A stretch of 64,000 nucleotides of DNA from Pseudoalteromonas sp. MMG007 (GCF_018100985.1 NZ_JAGJEI010000012.1:62001-126000), one strand, 5' to 3'; shown: positions 29,963-39,988, numbered from the stretch's first letter. The notes: generated from the sequence alone by a model not told the origin. A program made the numbers and translations.

Positions 29963-29987
29963 AATAAAAAAGGGCCTACAGGCCCTT
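29963..29987 (-). terminator. Terminator of aceA
   Basis: On the minus strand AAGGGCC-TGTA-GGCCCTT followed by TTTTATTATT, 25 bases after the aceA stop. Confidence 0.88.
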
Positions 29988-30011
29988 GAGTAACACTATC
30001 TAGTTAGGAAT

Positions 30012-31613
30012 TTAAAATTGGTTCATGGTGTTGTCTTCACCACCTGCTTTAAGTGCGTTATCACCCGAGAAGTACTCTTTGTGCGTATCGCCAATGTTAG
30101 AACCAGCAAGATCCTGATGCTTAACTGACGCCTGCTCTCGGCGAATTTCTTGGCGCTGTACATCACGTACATAAGCAAGCATCCCCATGTCACCAAAGTA
30201 ACCTTCAGATAAAATATCAGTGCTTAGTGCAGCAGTATGATAGGTAGGTAGTGTGATTAAGTGATGGAAAATACCGGCTTCACGTGCGCCATCGCGCTGG
30301 AAGTTTTGTACCAGTAAATCAGCTGCTTGAGCAAGCTCAGTGTCATCCATTTCTGGCGCCATTAAGCCTTTGTTGTCACCTAAGCTTGGGTAAGCACTTA
30401 AATCACGGCCAGCTTCTTGCCATTCTTGGTAAACTTGCTCGCGGAACTTAAGCGTCCAGTTAAATGAAGGCGAGTTATTGTATACAAGCTTAGCATCAGG
30501 TACTTGCTCTTTAACACGGTTTACCAGTTCTGCAATTTGTTTAACATGTGGTTTTTCTGTTTCAATCCACAGTAAATCAGCGCCCGACTGTAAGCTGGTA
30601 ATACAATCAAGTACTACGCGGTCTTTTTCAGTGCCTTCGCGAAACTGGTAGAGGCCATTTTCAAGGCGAGTTGGTTTACAAAGTTCACCGTTGATTTTCA
30701 TTGCGGTATCACCTTCATTTAAGTCATCTACCCCATTAATAGGTGTCGTTTCTAAAAAGGCGTTGTATTGACTAGCTAAATCACCAGGCGTTTGAGATAC
30801 CGGCACTTTTTGTGTAAGGCTTGCACCTAACGAGTCGGTACGTGCCACAATAATACCGTTATCAATCCCTAGTTCTAAAAATGCGTAACGTACTGCATTA
30901 ATTTTTGCTAAAAAGTCTTCATGCGGTACGGTTACTTTACCCGCTTGGTGGCCACATTGTTTAGCGTCAGACACTTGGTTTTCAATCTGAATGGCACACG
31001 CGCCGGCTTCAATCATTTTTTTAGCGAGTAAGTAGGTTGCTTCTTCGTTACCAAAGCCTGCGTCAATATCGGCAATAATTGGCACTACATGGGTTTCAAA
31101 GTTATCGATTTTATCAAGCACCGCTTGTACATCACCACCATTTGCTTTTGCTTCATCTAAATCGTTAAACAAATGGTCTAGTTCACGTGCATCAGCTTGC
31201 TTTAAAAACGTATAAATTTCTTCAATTAATGCAGGTACCGATGTTTTTTCGTGCATGCTTTGATCGGGTAATGGGCCAAATGCAGAGCGAAGCGCTGCAA
31301 CCATCCAACCACTTAAGTATACGTAACTGCGTTTAGTTGTTTTTTGATGACGCTTAATAGCCATCATCATCTGCTGCGCAGTAAAACCATGCCAACACCC
31401 TAAAGACTGTGTGTATTGGCTTGTGTCTTTATCGTATGCAGCCATATCTTCACGCATTACGTCGGCTGTGTATTGTGCAATTTCAATCCCAGTACGAAAG
31501 CGGTTTTGTAAACGCATGCGGCTTGCATACTCTGGGTTAATTGCTTTCCACGCATTACCTTGTGATTGGCAAAGGGTCGCTAGAGTGTCTGTTTCGTGTG
31601 TGTACGTTGTCAT
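30012..31613 (-). CDS. aceA: Isocitrate lyase
   Basis: 533 residues, the longer isocitrate-lyase subgroup found in Pseudomonas and Alteromonadales. It splits isocitrate to succinate and glyoxylate in the glyoxylate shunt. IIADIDAGFGNEEATY holds the Mg-binding Asp region and AKQCGHQAGKV the catalytic Cys220; note KQCGH rather than the KKCGH of the E. coli enzyme, usual for this subgroup. Divergent from malate synthase G across 240 bases, so both are likely to respond to the same carbon signal. Confidence 0.95.
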   Translation of the reverse strand: MTTYTHETDTLATLCQSQGNAWKAINPEYASRMRLQNRFRTGIEIAQYTADVMREDMAAYDKDTSQYTQSLGCWHGFTAQQMMMAIKRHQKTTKRSYVYLSGWMVAALRSAFGPLPDQSMHEKTSVPALIEEIYTFLKQADARELDHLFNDLDEAKANGGDVQAVLDKIDNFETHVVPIIADIDAGFGNEEATYLLAKKMIEAGACAIQIENQVSDAKQCGHQAGKVTVPHEDFLAKINAVRYAFLELGIDNGIIVARTDSLGASLTQKVPVSQTPGDLASQYNAFLETTPINGVDDLNEGDTAMKINGELCKPTRLENGLYQFREGTEKDRVVLDCITSLQSGADLLWIETEKPHVKQIAELVNRVKEQVPDAKLVYNNSPSFNWTLKFREQVYQEWQEAGRDLSAYPSLGDNKGLMAPEMDDTELAQAADLLVQNFQRDGAREAGIFHHLITLPTYHTAALSTDILSEGYFGDMGMLAYVRDVQRQEIRREQASVKHQDLAGSNIGDTHKEYFSGDNALKAGGEDNTMNQF

Positions 31614-31855
31614 AATAAAATCCTTCGAACGGGTCTATAAATTATTTTAATGTTGTGAGAGTGGCTAGGAGTGTGTGCTCCGTTTGCTTAATTCAACATT
31701 AGGCTCATTTTTTAGATTTAGTAAATTTATAGTTGTTATTGCGGCTATATATTTTATGAATGAGCAAAAAGCACTCAACACTGTGTTTATGCGGTATTGT
31801 TTGTTTAACACACACATATAAAAACAACACACGGCACCGTTTAAGGAAGGTAATT

Positions 31856-34036
31856 ATGACTCACACTCTCACACACTCAGGGCTAAGCGTAGATACACAG
31901 CTAGCTGACTTTGTTAAAACAAAGCTACTTCCAGGTACTCATTTATCAGAGCAGCAATTTTGGAAAAGCTTTGCAAATATAGTGCAAACACTGACGCCAA
32001 CAAACCGTGCACTACTTGAAAAAAGAGAGCAATTGCAGCAGCAAATAGACGATTACCACTTGAAAAATAAATCGTGGGACAGCGCTGCATATCACTCTTT
32101 TTTACAAGAAATAGGTTACTTGGTAAAAGAGCCTGAAAATTTTAGTATTGAAACTCAAAATGTTGAGCCTGAGGTCGCACTTACAGCTGGCCCACAATTA
32201 GTTGTGCCTGTTAGTAATGCACGCTTTGCGCTTAACGCAGCAAATGCGCGTTGGGGCTCGTTATACGACGCTTTATACGGCACAGACGTGCTAAGTGAAG
32301 ACGATGGAGCTGAAAAAGGCAGCACATATAACCCAGTACGCGGCTTTAAAGTAATGGCTTACGCGCGCCAGTTTTTAGATAAAGCATTACCGCTAAGTAA
32401 TGGCTCGCATATTGAAAGCACTAATTACTCAGTAGTTAATGGTAGCCTAGTTATAACGCTTCGCGACAGCTCGCAAACAACGCTTGCTAACCCTTCACAA
32501 CTTATTGGTTTTAAGGGTGAAGCGCAAAATCCAAGTGTTATATTATTAAAAAATAATGGCCTACATTTAGAGCTACAAATAGACCATCACCACCCTATTG
32601 GCCAAGCCGATAAAGCCGGCTTAAAAGATGTCGTACTCGAGGCCGCCCTTACCACCATAATGGATTGCGAAGACTCTGTAGCCGCCGTTGATGCCGAGGA
32701 TAAAGTACAAGTTTATAAAAATTGGTTAGGCCTTATGCAAGGTAATTTAACTGAGTCATTTAAAAAAGGAGATAAAACGGTAGAGCGTACCTTACAAAGC
32801 GATAAAACATACACAGCTCTTGATGGTGGCACAGTTACCTTAAAAGGCCGTAGCATGATGTTTGTCCGCAATGTAGGCCATTTAATGACTAATCCGGCTA
32901 TTTCTGATATTTATGGCCAGCCTGTATTTGAAGGCATTATGGATGCAATGTTTACAGCCACAGCAGCCCTGCACGACTTAAACAAAAAAACAGGCATGAA
33001 AAACTCAAGCGCTCAAAGTATAAATATTGTAAAGCCAAAAATGCATGGCCCCGACGAAGTTGCCTTTACCAACACATTGTTTAGCCACGTAGAAGAGGCA
33101 CTCGGTTTACCTAAAAATACACTTAAAATGGGCATTATGGATGAAGAGCGCCGCACCTCTGCAAATTTAAAAGCTTGTATACATAGAGCTAAAGAGCGTG
33201 TTGTATTTATTAACACCGGCTTTTTAGATAGAACCGGAGACGAAATTCATACCTCAATGCATGCGGGAGTTGTATTACCAAAAGCAGAGATTAAAAAGCA
33301 GCCATGGATCCAAGCATACGAAGACCGTAACGTAGATATTGGCCTTGCTTGTGGCTTAAGTCACAAGGCACAAATAGGTAAAGGCATGTGGCCAATGCCA
33401 GATAAAATGGCACTAATGATGGAGCAAAAACTTGCGCATCCGCAATCTGGTGCCAATACCGCATGGGTGCCCTCCCCTACTGCAGCGACCCTACATGCAA
33501 TGCATTACCATGATGTAAACGTATTTAACGCGCAGCAAAACATAGCGACACGTGCACAAGCAAGCCTAAATGATTTGCTTACGCCACCATTAATGGACGA
33601 TATTACAGCGCTTTCAAAAGAAGATATTCAAAGTGAACTTGAAAACAATGCACAAGGCATTTTAGGTTATGTAGTACGTTGGATAGACCAAGGAATTGGC
33701 TGCTCCAAAGTGCCCGATATAAACCATATAGGTTTAATGGAAGACAGAGCTACGCTTCGCATTTCAAGCCAACACATGGCTAATTGGTTACACCATGGGG
33801 TATGTACGCAAGCTCAAATAGAGTCAACAATGGCAAAAATGGCAAAAGTAGTTGATGGCCAAAACGAGCACGACAGCGCTTATAAACCTATGGCAAGCAA
33901 CGCGCTATCACTTAAAAATAGCATTGCATATCAAGCGGCTTTAGCTTTAGTTATAGAGGGAGCAAAACAACCAAGTGGTTACACTGAGCCATTACTGCAT
34001 AGCTACCGTATTAAATATAAGGCTCAAATGAGTTAA
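31856..34036 (+). CDS. glcB: Malate synthase G
   Basis: 726 residues, the expected G-isoform length. It condenses glyoxylate with acetyl-CoA to malate. Start ATG 31856 follows AAGGAAGGTAATT; the open frame begins at 31760 without support. Motifs include ARWGSLYDALYGTD, LEAALTTIMDCEDSVAAVDAEDK (metal-site Glu/Asp), GRSMMFVRNVGHLMTNPAI, NTGFLDRTGDEIHTSM and GKGMWPMPDKM. Completes the shunt with the divergent aceA. A terminator follows at 34076. Confidence 0.95.
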   Translation: MTHTLTHSGLSVDTQLADFVKTKLLPGTHLSEQQFWKSFANIVQTLTPTNRALLEKREQLQQQIDDYHLKNKSWDSAAYHSFLQEIGYLVKEPENFSIETQNVEPEVALTAGPQLVVPVSNARFALNAANARWGSLYDALYGTDVLSEDDGAEKGSTYNPVRGFKVMAYARQFLDKALPLSNGSHIESTNYSVVNGSLVITLRDSSQTTLANPSQLIGFKGEAQNPSVILLKNNGLHLELQIDHHHPIGQADKAGLKDVVLEAALTTIMDCEDSVAAVDAEDKVQVYKNWLGLMQGNLTESFKKGDKTVERTLQSDKTYTALDGGTVTLKGRSMMFVRNVGHLMTNPAISDIYGQPVFEGIMDAMFTATAALHDLNKKTGMKNSSAQSINIVKPKMHGPDEVAFTNTLFSHVEEALGLPKNTLKMGIMDEERRTSANLKACIHRAKERVVFINTGFLDRTGDEIHTSMHAGVVLPKAEIKKQPWIQAYEDRNVDIGLACGLSHKAQIGKGMWPMPDKMALMMEQKLAHPQSGANTAWVPSPTAATLHAMHYHDVNVFNAQQNIATRAQASLNDLLTPPLMDDITALSKEDIQSELENNAQGILGYVVRWIDQGIGCSKVPDINHIGLMEDRATLRISSQHMANWLHHGVCTQAQIESTMAKMAKVVDGQNEHDSAYKPMASNALSLKNSIAYQAALALVIEGAKQPSGYTEPLLHSYRIKYKAQMS

Positions 34037-34075
34037 TAATTAAATTAACGCTATATTGAGTCATTTTTTCGTGTC

Positions 34076-34098
34076 AAACCAGCTTTCGGGCTGGTTTT
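34076..34098 (+). terminator. Terminator of glcB
   Basis: AAACCAGC-TTTCGG-GCTGGTTTTTT. The stretch 34132-34200 after it has TTTTTAACGCAATTAGCGA and GCAGATTGGAGTAAT, a decayed end of the MITE-like family. Confidence 0.85.
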
Positions 34099-34236
34099 TT
34101 CATGTATGAGCCAAAATATAAGAATTTAATGCCGTTTTTAACGCAATTAGCGATAAATTCAATCCTTCAAACTGGTTTAGTTCAATTGCAGATTGGAGTA
34201 ATAACCAGCATGAATATCTAACATTTATTCAAACGT

Positions 34237-34274
34237 AAAAAAGCGCGTTTTGCTTACACAAAACGCGCTTTTTT
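34237..34274. terminator. Bidirectional terminator beside the YebC-family gene
   Basis: AAAAAAGCGCGTTTTG-CTTACA-CAAAACGCGCTTTTTT, 22 bases beyond the stop of the minus-strand gene at 34297. Confidence 0.9.
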
Positions 34275-34296
34275 AGTATTTTTTAAAGAATTTACT

Positions 34297-35022
34297 CTAA
34301 TTTTTTACAATAGCATTGTGATAAATATTTTGTACATCGTCACAATCTTCAAGCATATTTATAAACTTATCAAAGTTGGCAATCACTTCTTCGTCTTCGA
34401 TTTCAATATTAACTTGAGGAATAAACGTGATTTCATCAACTTCAAAGTTAATGCCTTCAAATGCCTCTTCAAGGGCTGTTTTAGCTTTAAAGTATTCTGT
34501 CGGCGGTGCAAAAACCGATACTTTACCATTCTCGCACTCAACATCGCTTACATCTACATCAGCCATCATGAGTGCTTCAAGTACAACTTCATCGTCATCA
34601 CCAGCAAAACCAAGTACTGCATAATGATCAAACATGTGTGCAACACACCCAGGAGTACCAATTTTTGAGTCGGTTTTAGTAAACGGCAAGCGTACATCTT
34701 TTATTGTACGGTTTGGGTTATCAGTCAAACAATCAACTATTACCATGCAATTTCCTGGTCCGTAACCCTCATAGCGTGCAACAGCGTAATCTTCGCCTGC
34801 CCCGCCAGCAGCTTTTTCAATTGCTTTTTCAATAACGTGAGCTGGAACTTGGTCTTTTTTAGCTTTTTCAATTAAGCGACGTAGTGTTTGATTAACTTCA
34901 GGATCGGGTTCGCCATTTTTTGCTGCAACGTAAATCTCTTTACCGTACTTTGAGTTTATTTTTGTTTTTGCGTTGGCTGTTTTGATCATAGAACTTTGAC
35001 GAACTACAAATGCTCTGCCCAT
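34297..35022 (-). CDS. YebC/PmpR family protein (YeeN-like)
   Basis: 241 residues with the YebC three-domain layout: basic N-terminus ([31 protein letters not shown]), the conserved [24 protein letters not shown] and [14 protein letters not shown] segments, and an acidic C-terminal domain ending DVQNIYHN. The N-terminus and the missing RSGAHKWANI-like phrase of canonical YebC place it with the YeeN-type paralogues. Members act as DNA-binding regulators or as factors that relieve ribosome stalling on proline runs; which applies here is open. No operon partner. Confidence 0.88.
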   Translation of the reverse strand: MGRAFVVRQSSMIKTANAKTKINSKYGKEIYVAAKNGEPDPEVNQTLRRLIEKAKKDQVPAHVIEKAIEKAAGGAGEDYAVARYEGYGPGNCMVIVDCLTDNPNRTIKDVRLPFTKTDSKIGTPGCVAHMFDHYAVLGFAGDDDEVVLEALMMADVDVSDVECENGKVSVFAPPTEYFKAKTALEEAFEGINFEVDEITFIPQVNIEIEDEEVIANFDKFINMLEDCDDVQNIYHNAIVKN

Positions 35023-35143
35023 TTTATGCCTCTAATGAATACGTTAGCTTTTACAATATTTTACCAATTTCATCCGAATTGGGCTAGTTAACAAATTTTA
35101 ATAATACAGCTCTAATTCTTGAATAATTAAAACCGCACGCTAT

Positions 35144-35761
35144 TTAACATAACTCTACTTTTTGAGAGTAACTATCAACTAAGGTCACTAATTCTATAAA
35201 ATCATGTAAAACATAATCGGCTTGGTCGGCGTATGCTGGAGTTGTATCTGGAGCATATAAACACGCGCGCATATTAGCATTATGAGCTGCTTGAATATCG
35301 TAAAGAAAATCCCCTACATACAATAAATTGCTAGGGCTTATATTCCAAAGAGTAGAAATTGCATTTAATGCACTCGGATCGGGCTTTGCTGGCGCGTCAC
35401 TACGGGTTAATACTGTTTCAATAGGAAGTGGATTATTTTGAAGCTTAATTGCAGCGGCTTTGTCAAAATTGCGCGTTACAATAGCCATCGGAATTTCTTT
35501 GGCTTTCAAAGCATTAACTGCATCAGCAACGCCTGGTAAAATACTCGCGCTCTGAGCGTCAATCAACTCATGCTGATGGACTATATTCATTGCCTCCTCA
35601 CGCATATAAGGAGACGGTAACTGCGCAATGTAATCAAGTAAGTCTTGCTCACAAGGACAGCCAATTTGTGCTTTTATAAGCGAAAAATCTAATTCTGACG
35701 AAACTAGCGTTCCATCTAAATCAAAAATTACACCACGGATAGCCTCTACCTGAGTAGTCAT
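35144..35761 (-). CDS. HAD-superfamily hydrolase (phosphoglycolate-phosphatase-like)
   Basis: 205 residues, cytoplasmic. HAD motif I GVIFDLDGTLVSSELDF with both Asp, motif II IVTRNF, motif III Lys in DAPAKPDPSAL and motif IV YVGDFLYDIQAA. The cap is a short helical insert (about 30-85), as in Gph-type phosphatases. It dephosphorylates a small phospho-compound; the substrate cannot be deduced. Starts MTTQVEAIRG; upstream 35762-36010 is AT-rich with no gene. Confidence 0.88.
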   Translation of the reverse strand: MTTQVEAIRGVIFDLDGTLVSSELDFSLIKAQIGCPCEQDLLDYIAQLPSPYMREEAMNIVHQHELIDAQSASILPGVADAVNALKAKEIPMAIVTRNFDKAAAIKLQNNPLPIETVLTRSDAPAKPDPSALNAISTLWNISPSNLLYVGDFLYDIQAAHNANMRACLYAPDTTPAYADQADYVLHDFIELVTLVDSYSQKVELC

Positions 35762-36014
35762 ATCATTCCCTGAATTTAGTCGATACTAAATGAAATTTAA
35801 ACATAAAAATCTCTACTGCTTATACTTTTGAATAAAAGAATAAATGAAACCATATTTAAATTATTTATTTACACAGCTATCAATCTATTGATAACACAGT
35901 AAATATAATTTCTAAGTGTAGCATGCGCAATAAAAGGTAAATATACAAACTGAACTACCAAATTTTACGTAAATTTACTTATAGCAGATCAAAACTGAAC
36001 GTAGTTTAAATTTA

Positions 36015-36048
36015 TAAAGAAAACGCGCACATTAATTATTGTGCGCGT
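36015..36048 (-). terminator. Terminator of the M1-peptidase operon
   Basis: On the minus strand ACGCGCAC-AATAATTAAT-GTGCGCGT followed by TTTTCTTT, 20 bases after the stop at 36068. Confidence 0.85.
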
Positions 36049-36067
36049 CGGTTGGGGAAGTTAGATA

Positions 36068-36562
36068 CTAGTTTTGCTCAAAGCGAGCTTCGAGCCAGGT
36101 ATCGTCTTGGCTAAAGTTTAGAGTTTTAATCTTACCTTTACCTTCAACGTTTACCATATTTACTTGAGATGGCCATAAGTCACGTAGTGCGCCATTACTC
36201 ATTTTTATACCTTCAATCCCTTTAGGAATAGCAGCTTCTTGGTATACCCAAAAAAACTTACCATCTACTTGTGCTCCAACAGAGTTAAGTTTTAAAGTCT
36301 CACCACTAAGCGTTTTTAAGGCTACGTGCGATTCAACATATTTTGCAAAACGCTGCTGATCAATTTTATTACTAATAATATCGACCTTGCCTTCAAATAG
36401 TTTACCTACAGCGTGTTCGGTGTCATGTAAGTAAAAGCGATGCATAAGCTCAATATTACTCGTACGTTTATTAAAAAGCACAGTAGTAACCGATGACTTA
36501 AGTTGATGCGCCATACTTGGCGCAGCAACTAAAAGGCAAACAATAACAAGCAAAAAGCGCAT
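36068..36562 (-). CDS. Small secreted protein (DUF6702-like)
   Basis: 164 residues with a signal peptide MRFLLVIVCLLVAAPSMA. The mature part opens HQLKSSVTTVLFNKRTSNIELMHRFYLHDTEHAV, the look of DUF6702 proteins, which are small periplasmic beta-rich proteins of unknown role. Its ATG shares bases with the stop of the M1 metallopeptidase gene (TAATG), so it is translated with it and may assist or be processed by that enzyme; this is inference from position only. Confidence 0.8.
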   Translation of the reverse strand: MRFLLVIVCLLVAAPSMAHQLKSSVTTVLFNKRTSNIELMHRFYLHDTEHAVGKLFEGKVDIISNKIDQQRFAKYVESHVALKTLSGETLKLNSVGAQVDGKFFWVYQEAAIPKGIEGIKMSNGALRDLWPSQVNMVNVEGKGKIKTLNFSQDDTWLEARFEQN

Positions 36563-39009
36563 TACTGTTGCTCCTCACCGTCATCCTTTTCGTCTTTTTT
36601 ATCGTCCGTTTTAAGCTCAGTTTTAATATCTTGCATGATATCGCGGCTAACCTTAGCTTTGCTCTTTTCCTTTTTGTACACTTCTATACGAGAAGGAATA
36701 ATACGGCGAGGGTAGTTATTGTTCTCAACATCCACATCTGCAGTTTCCCAGCGCGGATCAACAGTTACCGAAACAAGTGGTTTGTTTTTATCTGTAACTA
36801 TTAACTTTTGAACATTTTTGTAATTACGACGCCAAATTTCAGCAGGAATATAACGCTCTTCGGTAGTGCCATCTTCATAAGTTAGCTCTAATAAAATAGG
36901 CATTACCAAACCACCTAGGTTTGAAAATTCCATAACGTAATAATTTTTATCTTCTTCAAGCGCGCGGTCTAGCGTTTTACGCTCCCACGGCTCTAAGCCT
37001 TTTAAGAACTTGTTGTACGAGTTACGCTCTTTATTGGTAACAGTAAAGCGATCGTTTTCATCGTAGAAGTCGGTAACGTCAGTGTTTTTCTCTACCCACG
37101 TTTTTTTGCCTTCTGCGCGGTTACGCTCAACAAATAACGATGTAGGCTTCTCAGCTTCAATATCGCGTAAACGCCCGTAATCAATATCAGGATTTTTAGT
37201 GTCTAAACGCAGTTTGTACACTTTATCTAACGAAATATCTACATGGTCTGTGGTGTAAAACCAACCACGCCAAAACCAATCTAAATCAACACCAGAGGCT
37301 TCTTCCATTGTACGGAAAAAATCTGCAGGAGTAGGGCGCTTGTATTTCCAGCGTTGAGCGTACTCTTTAAATGCAAAATCAAATAAATCACGACCTAAAA
37401 TAACTTCGCGTAATATATTAAGCGCTGCAGCAGGTTTAGTATAAGCGTTAGGCCCTAAACGAAGCACGCTGTCAGACTGAGTCATTATTGGCACTTGGTT
37501 TTGAGATTTCATGTAGCTTACTATGTCACGAGGCTCAACACCCCAAGGAATCGTAGGATCCCATTCACGACCAGCAACGCCATCTAAAAAGCTATTTAAG
37601 CCTTCATCCATCCACGTCCATTGGCGTTCATCTGAGTTAACAATCATTGGGAAGTAAATATGACCAACTTCGTGAATAACTACGCCAAGTAGGAAGCGTT
37701 TTTCAGCCTGAGAATAAGTACGCGTACCATCGTCTTGTAACTTGGTGCGAGGGCCATTAAAGGTGATCATTGGGTATTCCATACCACCTACAGGGCCATT
37801 TACAGACTGTGCTACAGGGTATGGGTAATCAAAAGAGTACTTAGAGTACACTTCCATCGTGTGCACTACAGCTTCAGTTGAGTATTTTTTCCATAAGTCG
37901 CCACCTTCTTTAGGGAAGAACGACATAGCCATTACAAGCGGCTGAACATCGCCACCTTGCTGATACCCTTTTGCATCCCACATAAACTTACGAGAAGACG
38001 CCCAAGCAAAGTCACGTACATTTTCGGCTTTGAAGTGCCACGTTTTAGTTTTGTCGGTACCTTCTTTTTCGTTCTCTAACGCTTCTTCTTCAGTAACGAT
38101 AAACACAGGGCGTTTTGACGTTTCTGCTTTTTCTAAGCGGTTACGCTGAGTACGTGTAAGTACTTGACTTGCGTTATCAAGCTTACCCGTTGCCGATACA
38201 ATGTGATCCGCAGGAACGGTAATTTCTACATCGTAGTCACCAAATTCAAGCGTAAACTCACCAGAGCCTAAAAATGGCTTGTTAGTCCATGCTTCATAAT
38301 CTGTATAAGCAGCTAAACGCGGAAACCACTGAGCAAGTAAAAATATATCGTTGCCATCTTCTTCAAAGTGCTCGTAACCAGAACGAGCCCCAACAGCATC
38401 CTCTTCTACAATGTTAAAAGCAAAGTTCATACTAAACTCAGCTTCTTTGCCTGGCTTTAATGGCTCGTTTAAATCAATACGCATTAACGTATCAACAACC
38501 GTTACACGTAACTCTTTACCATCATCATCTTTAACGCCGCTAATTGTATAGCCTAGTTCGTTGTCGCTCATAAACTGCTGACGACGAAGCTCACCTAAAC
38601 TTAACTTAGCTGGTTTTTGTGCCGGTAAACTATTAAGTGTGCTTTTAAAGGTTTTAGTTGTTTCAGCAATAGAGTCGCTTTTAAATATATTTTGATCTAA
38701 CTGTAACCATAAATATTTTAACGTATGTGGCGAGTTATTTTTATATTCAATGCTTTGGCTACCCGTAATACGGCGCTTTTTTTCGTCAAGCTTTACATCA
38801 ATGTCGTAATTAACACGTTGCTGCCAGTAATTCTCACCCGGTTCACCCGCTGCACTACGGTAAACATTAGGTGTTGGAAGGGCTTCATCTAATTGACGAA
38901 ACTTATCTACGTAAGAGCCTTTTGTTTGCTCAACAGATGACGCCATAGCTGCGCTAGATATTGCTAGGGGCAATACAAAAGCACTAAGCGTAAGACTTAT
39001 TTTTTTCAT
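36562..39009 (-). CDS. Secreted M1-family zinc metallopeptidase
   Basis: About 815 residues. ATG 39009 follows AGGACTAAC and begins a signal peptide (MKKISLTLSAFVLPLAISSAAMA); the frame upstream to 39048 is dropped. The zinc site is HEVGH (446-450) with the third ligand Glu469 in WMDEGLNSFLDG, and GGMEYPMITFNG precedes it as the substrate-anchoring GxMEN-like loop, here GGMEY. The C-terminus is charged (KTDDKKDEKDDGEEQQ). Expected to trim peptides from their N-termini in the periplasm. A TGTAAA-N5-TTTACA palindrome lies 160 bases upstream. Confidence 0.92.
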   Translation of the reverse strand: MKKISLTLSAFVLPLAISSAAMASSVEQTKGSYVDKFRQLDEALPTPNVYRSAAGEPGENYWQQRVNYDIDVKLDEKKRRITGSQSIEYKNNSPHTLKYLWLQLDQNIFKSDSIAETTKTFKSTLNSLPAQKPAKLSLGELRRQQFMSDNELGYTISGVKDDDGKELRVTVVDTLMRIDLNEPLKPGKEAEFSMNFAFNIVEEDAVGARSGYEHFEEDGNDIFLLAQWFPRLAAYTDYEAWTNKPFLGSGEFTLEFGDYDVEITVPADHIVSATGKLDNASQVLTRTQRNRLEKAETSKRPVFIVTEEEALENEKEGTDKTKTWHFKAENVRDFAWASSRKFMWDAKGYQQGGDVQPLVMAMSFFPKEGGDLWKKYSTEAVVHTMEVYSKYSFDYPYPVAQSVNGPVGGMEYPMITFNGPRTKLQDDGTRTYSQAEKRFLLGVVIHEVGHIYFPMIVNSDERQWTWMDEGLNSFLDGVAGREWDPTIPWGVEPRDIVSYMKSQNQVPIMTQSDSVLRLGPNAYTKPAAALNILREVILGRDLFDFAFKEYAQRWKYKRPTPADFFRTMEEASGVDLDWFWRGWFYTTDHVDISLDKVYKLRLDTKNPDIDYGRLRDIEAEKPTSLFVERNRAEGKKTWVEKNTDVTDFYDENDRFTVTNKERNSYNKFLKGLEPWERKTLDRALEEDKNYYVMEFSNLGGLVMPILLELTYEDGTTEERYIPAEIWRRNYKNVQKLIVTDKNKPLVSVTVDPRWETADVDVENNNYPRRIIPSRIEVYKKEKSKAKVSRDIMQDIKTELKTDDKKDEKDDGEEQQ

Positions 39010-39168
39010 TGTTAGTCCTAAAATAATTTTGTGATTGTACTTTGACAAATATACCTACACGCTTCAATAAATTAGCGACCAAGTGCCGTATTTTTGGGGT
39101 GATATTCGCTTAGTTTTTTGTATAAAAAAATAAAGTGATTTTGTAACAAAATACTACGAACTTTAAAG

Positions 39169-39185
39169 TGTAAAGGGGGTTTACA
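39169..39185. repeat. Dispersed palindrome TGTAAA-N5-TTTACA, copy 3
   Basis: TGTAAAGGGGGTTTACA, upstream of the M1 peptidase (minus) and of the 78-residue protein gene (plus). This is the copy best placed to act as an operator. Confidence 0.68.
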
Positions 39186-39301
39186 AAAGGCAGTTATATA
39201 GGGAATCAAAAACACATAATTGTGCACATTTTCTGTGCTTCAGGTCTAATTCATAGAAATAGCTTAAAGTTAAATTAAGTAAAAAGTTAAAGGAGCACAG
39301 T

Positions 39302-39538
39302 ATGAAATTTTACATCGTAAAAAAAGATCATCAGCTCGAGGCAATTCCTGCTGAAAAAACATTACTTGAACGCTACGAAGCTGACCAATATTCTTATGTA
39401 GATGTTGTGTCAGCGTATGATAAAGAAGATGCGCTAAAACGCCTACCTACTGAACATAAACACAGTAAAATATGGTTAATAATTGGCGCAAATATTGCGG
39501 TGTTTTCGCTAATTTTAACTATTTATACGATAAATTAA
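39302..39538 (+). CDS. Small membrane protein, first of a paralogous pair
   Basis: 78 residues. N-terminal soluble part MKFYIVKKDHQLEAIPAEK..., C-terminal membrane segment IWLIIGANIAVFSLILTIYTI. Preceded by AAAGGAGCACAGT, an excellent ribosome site. Shares length, the xFYIxKKxxxLxAIPA opening, a Y(S/F)Y(V/I)D segment and the tail anchor with the gene at 39673. I do not recognise a family. The soluble part is short and would face the cytoplasm if it is a tail anchor. Confidence 0.75.
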   Translation: MKFYIVKKDHQLEAIPAEKTLLERYEADQYSYVDVVSAYDKEDALKRLPTEHKHSKIWLIIGANIAVFSLILTIYTIN

Positions 39539-39672
39539 AAATTGTGTAATTTTAGGTTGATCTTTGTTGCTGTTTATATTTAAAATCGCCCACCTTTTTA
39601 TTTGAGGCAAATAAATTCGTCACGTTTATCCTCAAATTTGTATCGATTACTAGTAAGAAATGCGGTGGGCTT

Positions 39673-39909
39673 ATGGATTTTTACATCCTAAAAAAACAAC
39701 AAGAACTAATTGCAATCCCAGCAAGTGAGAACAACTGCAAGCAGTATCTCGATTCAGGTTATTTTTATATTGATAAAGTAGCGGCCTGTAACGAAACAAA
39801 CGCACTTAAAGCATTACAAGCAAAGCAAACTAAAACGCTAAAATTACCATTATTAATGGCACTTTTGGCTTTACCGGTTATTTTTGCAGCGTGGTATAAC
39901 TTAACCTAA
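39673..39909 (+). CDS. Small membrane protein, second of a paralogous pair
   Basis: 78 residues, MDFYILKKQQELIAIPAS... with a C-terminal membrane segment LLMALLALPVIFAAWYNL. It resembles its neighbour at 39302 along the whole length, so the two are a tandem duplication that has diverged strongly. It lies 80 bases before sbcD in the same direction. Function unknown. Confidence 0.74.
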   Translation: MDFYILKKQQELIAIPASENNCKQYLDSGYFYIDKVAACNETNALKALQAKQTKTLKLPLLMALLALPVIFAAWYNLT

Positions 39910-39958
39910 AGCTAAAGCACACCCGAGGCTTGCATCTTTAACTGCCTTGGGTATATTG

Positions 39959-39985
39959 GCGCTCTTACGGTTTTATTAAGAGCGC
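39959..39985 (+). promoter_or_regulatory. Hairpin immediately before the sbcD start codon
   Basis: GCGCTCTTA-CGGTTTTAT-TAAGAGCGC, a perfect 9-bp inverted repeat ending three bases before ATG 39989. There is no T-run. The ribosome-binding region would be inside the right arm, so it may limit sbcD translation, or be a protein-binding palindrome at the promoter. Confidence 0.5.
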
Positions 39986-39988
39986 GAC

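Noticed and set aside
39169..39185. TyrR box interpretation of TGTAAA-N5-TTTACA
   Set aside because: The half-sites match TyrR, but the TyrR spacing is six bases and the copies lie beside genes unrelated to aromatic amino acids.
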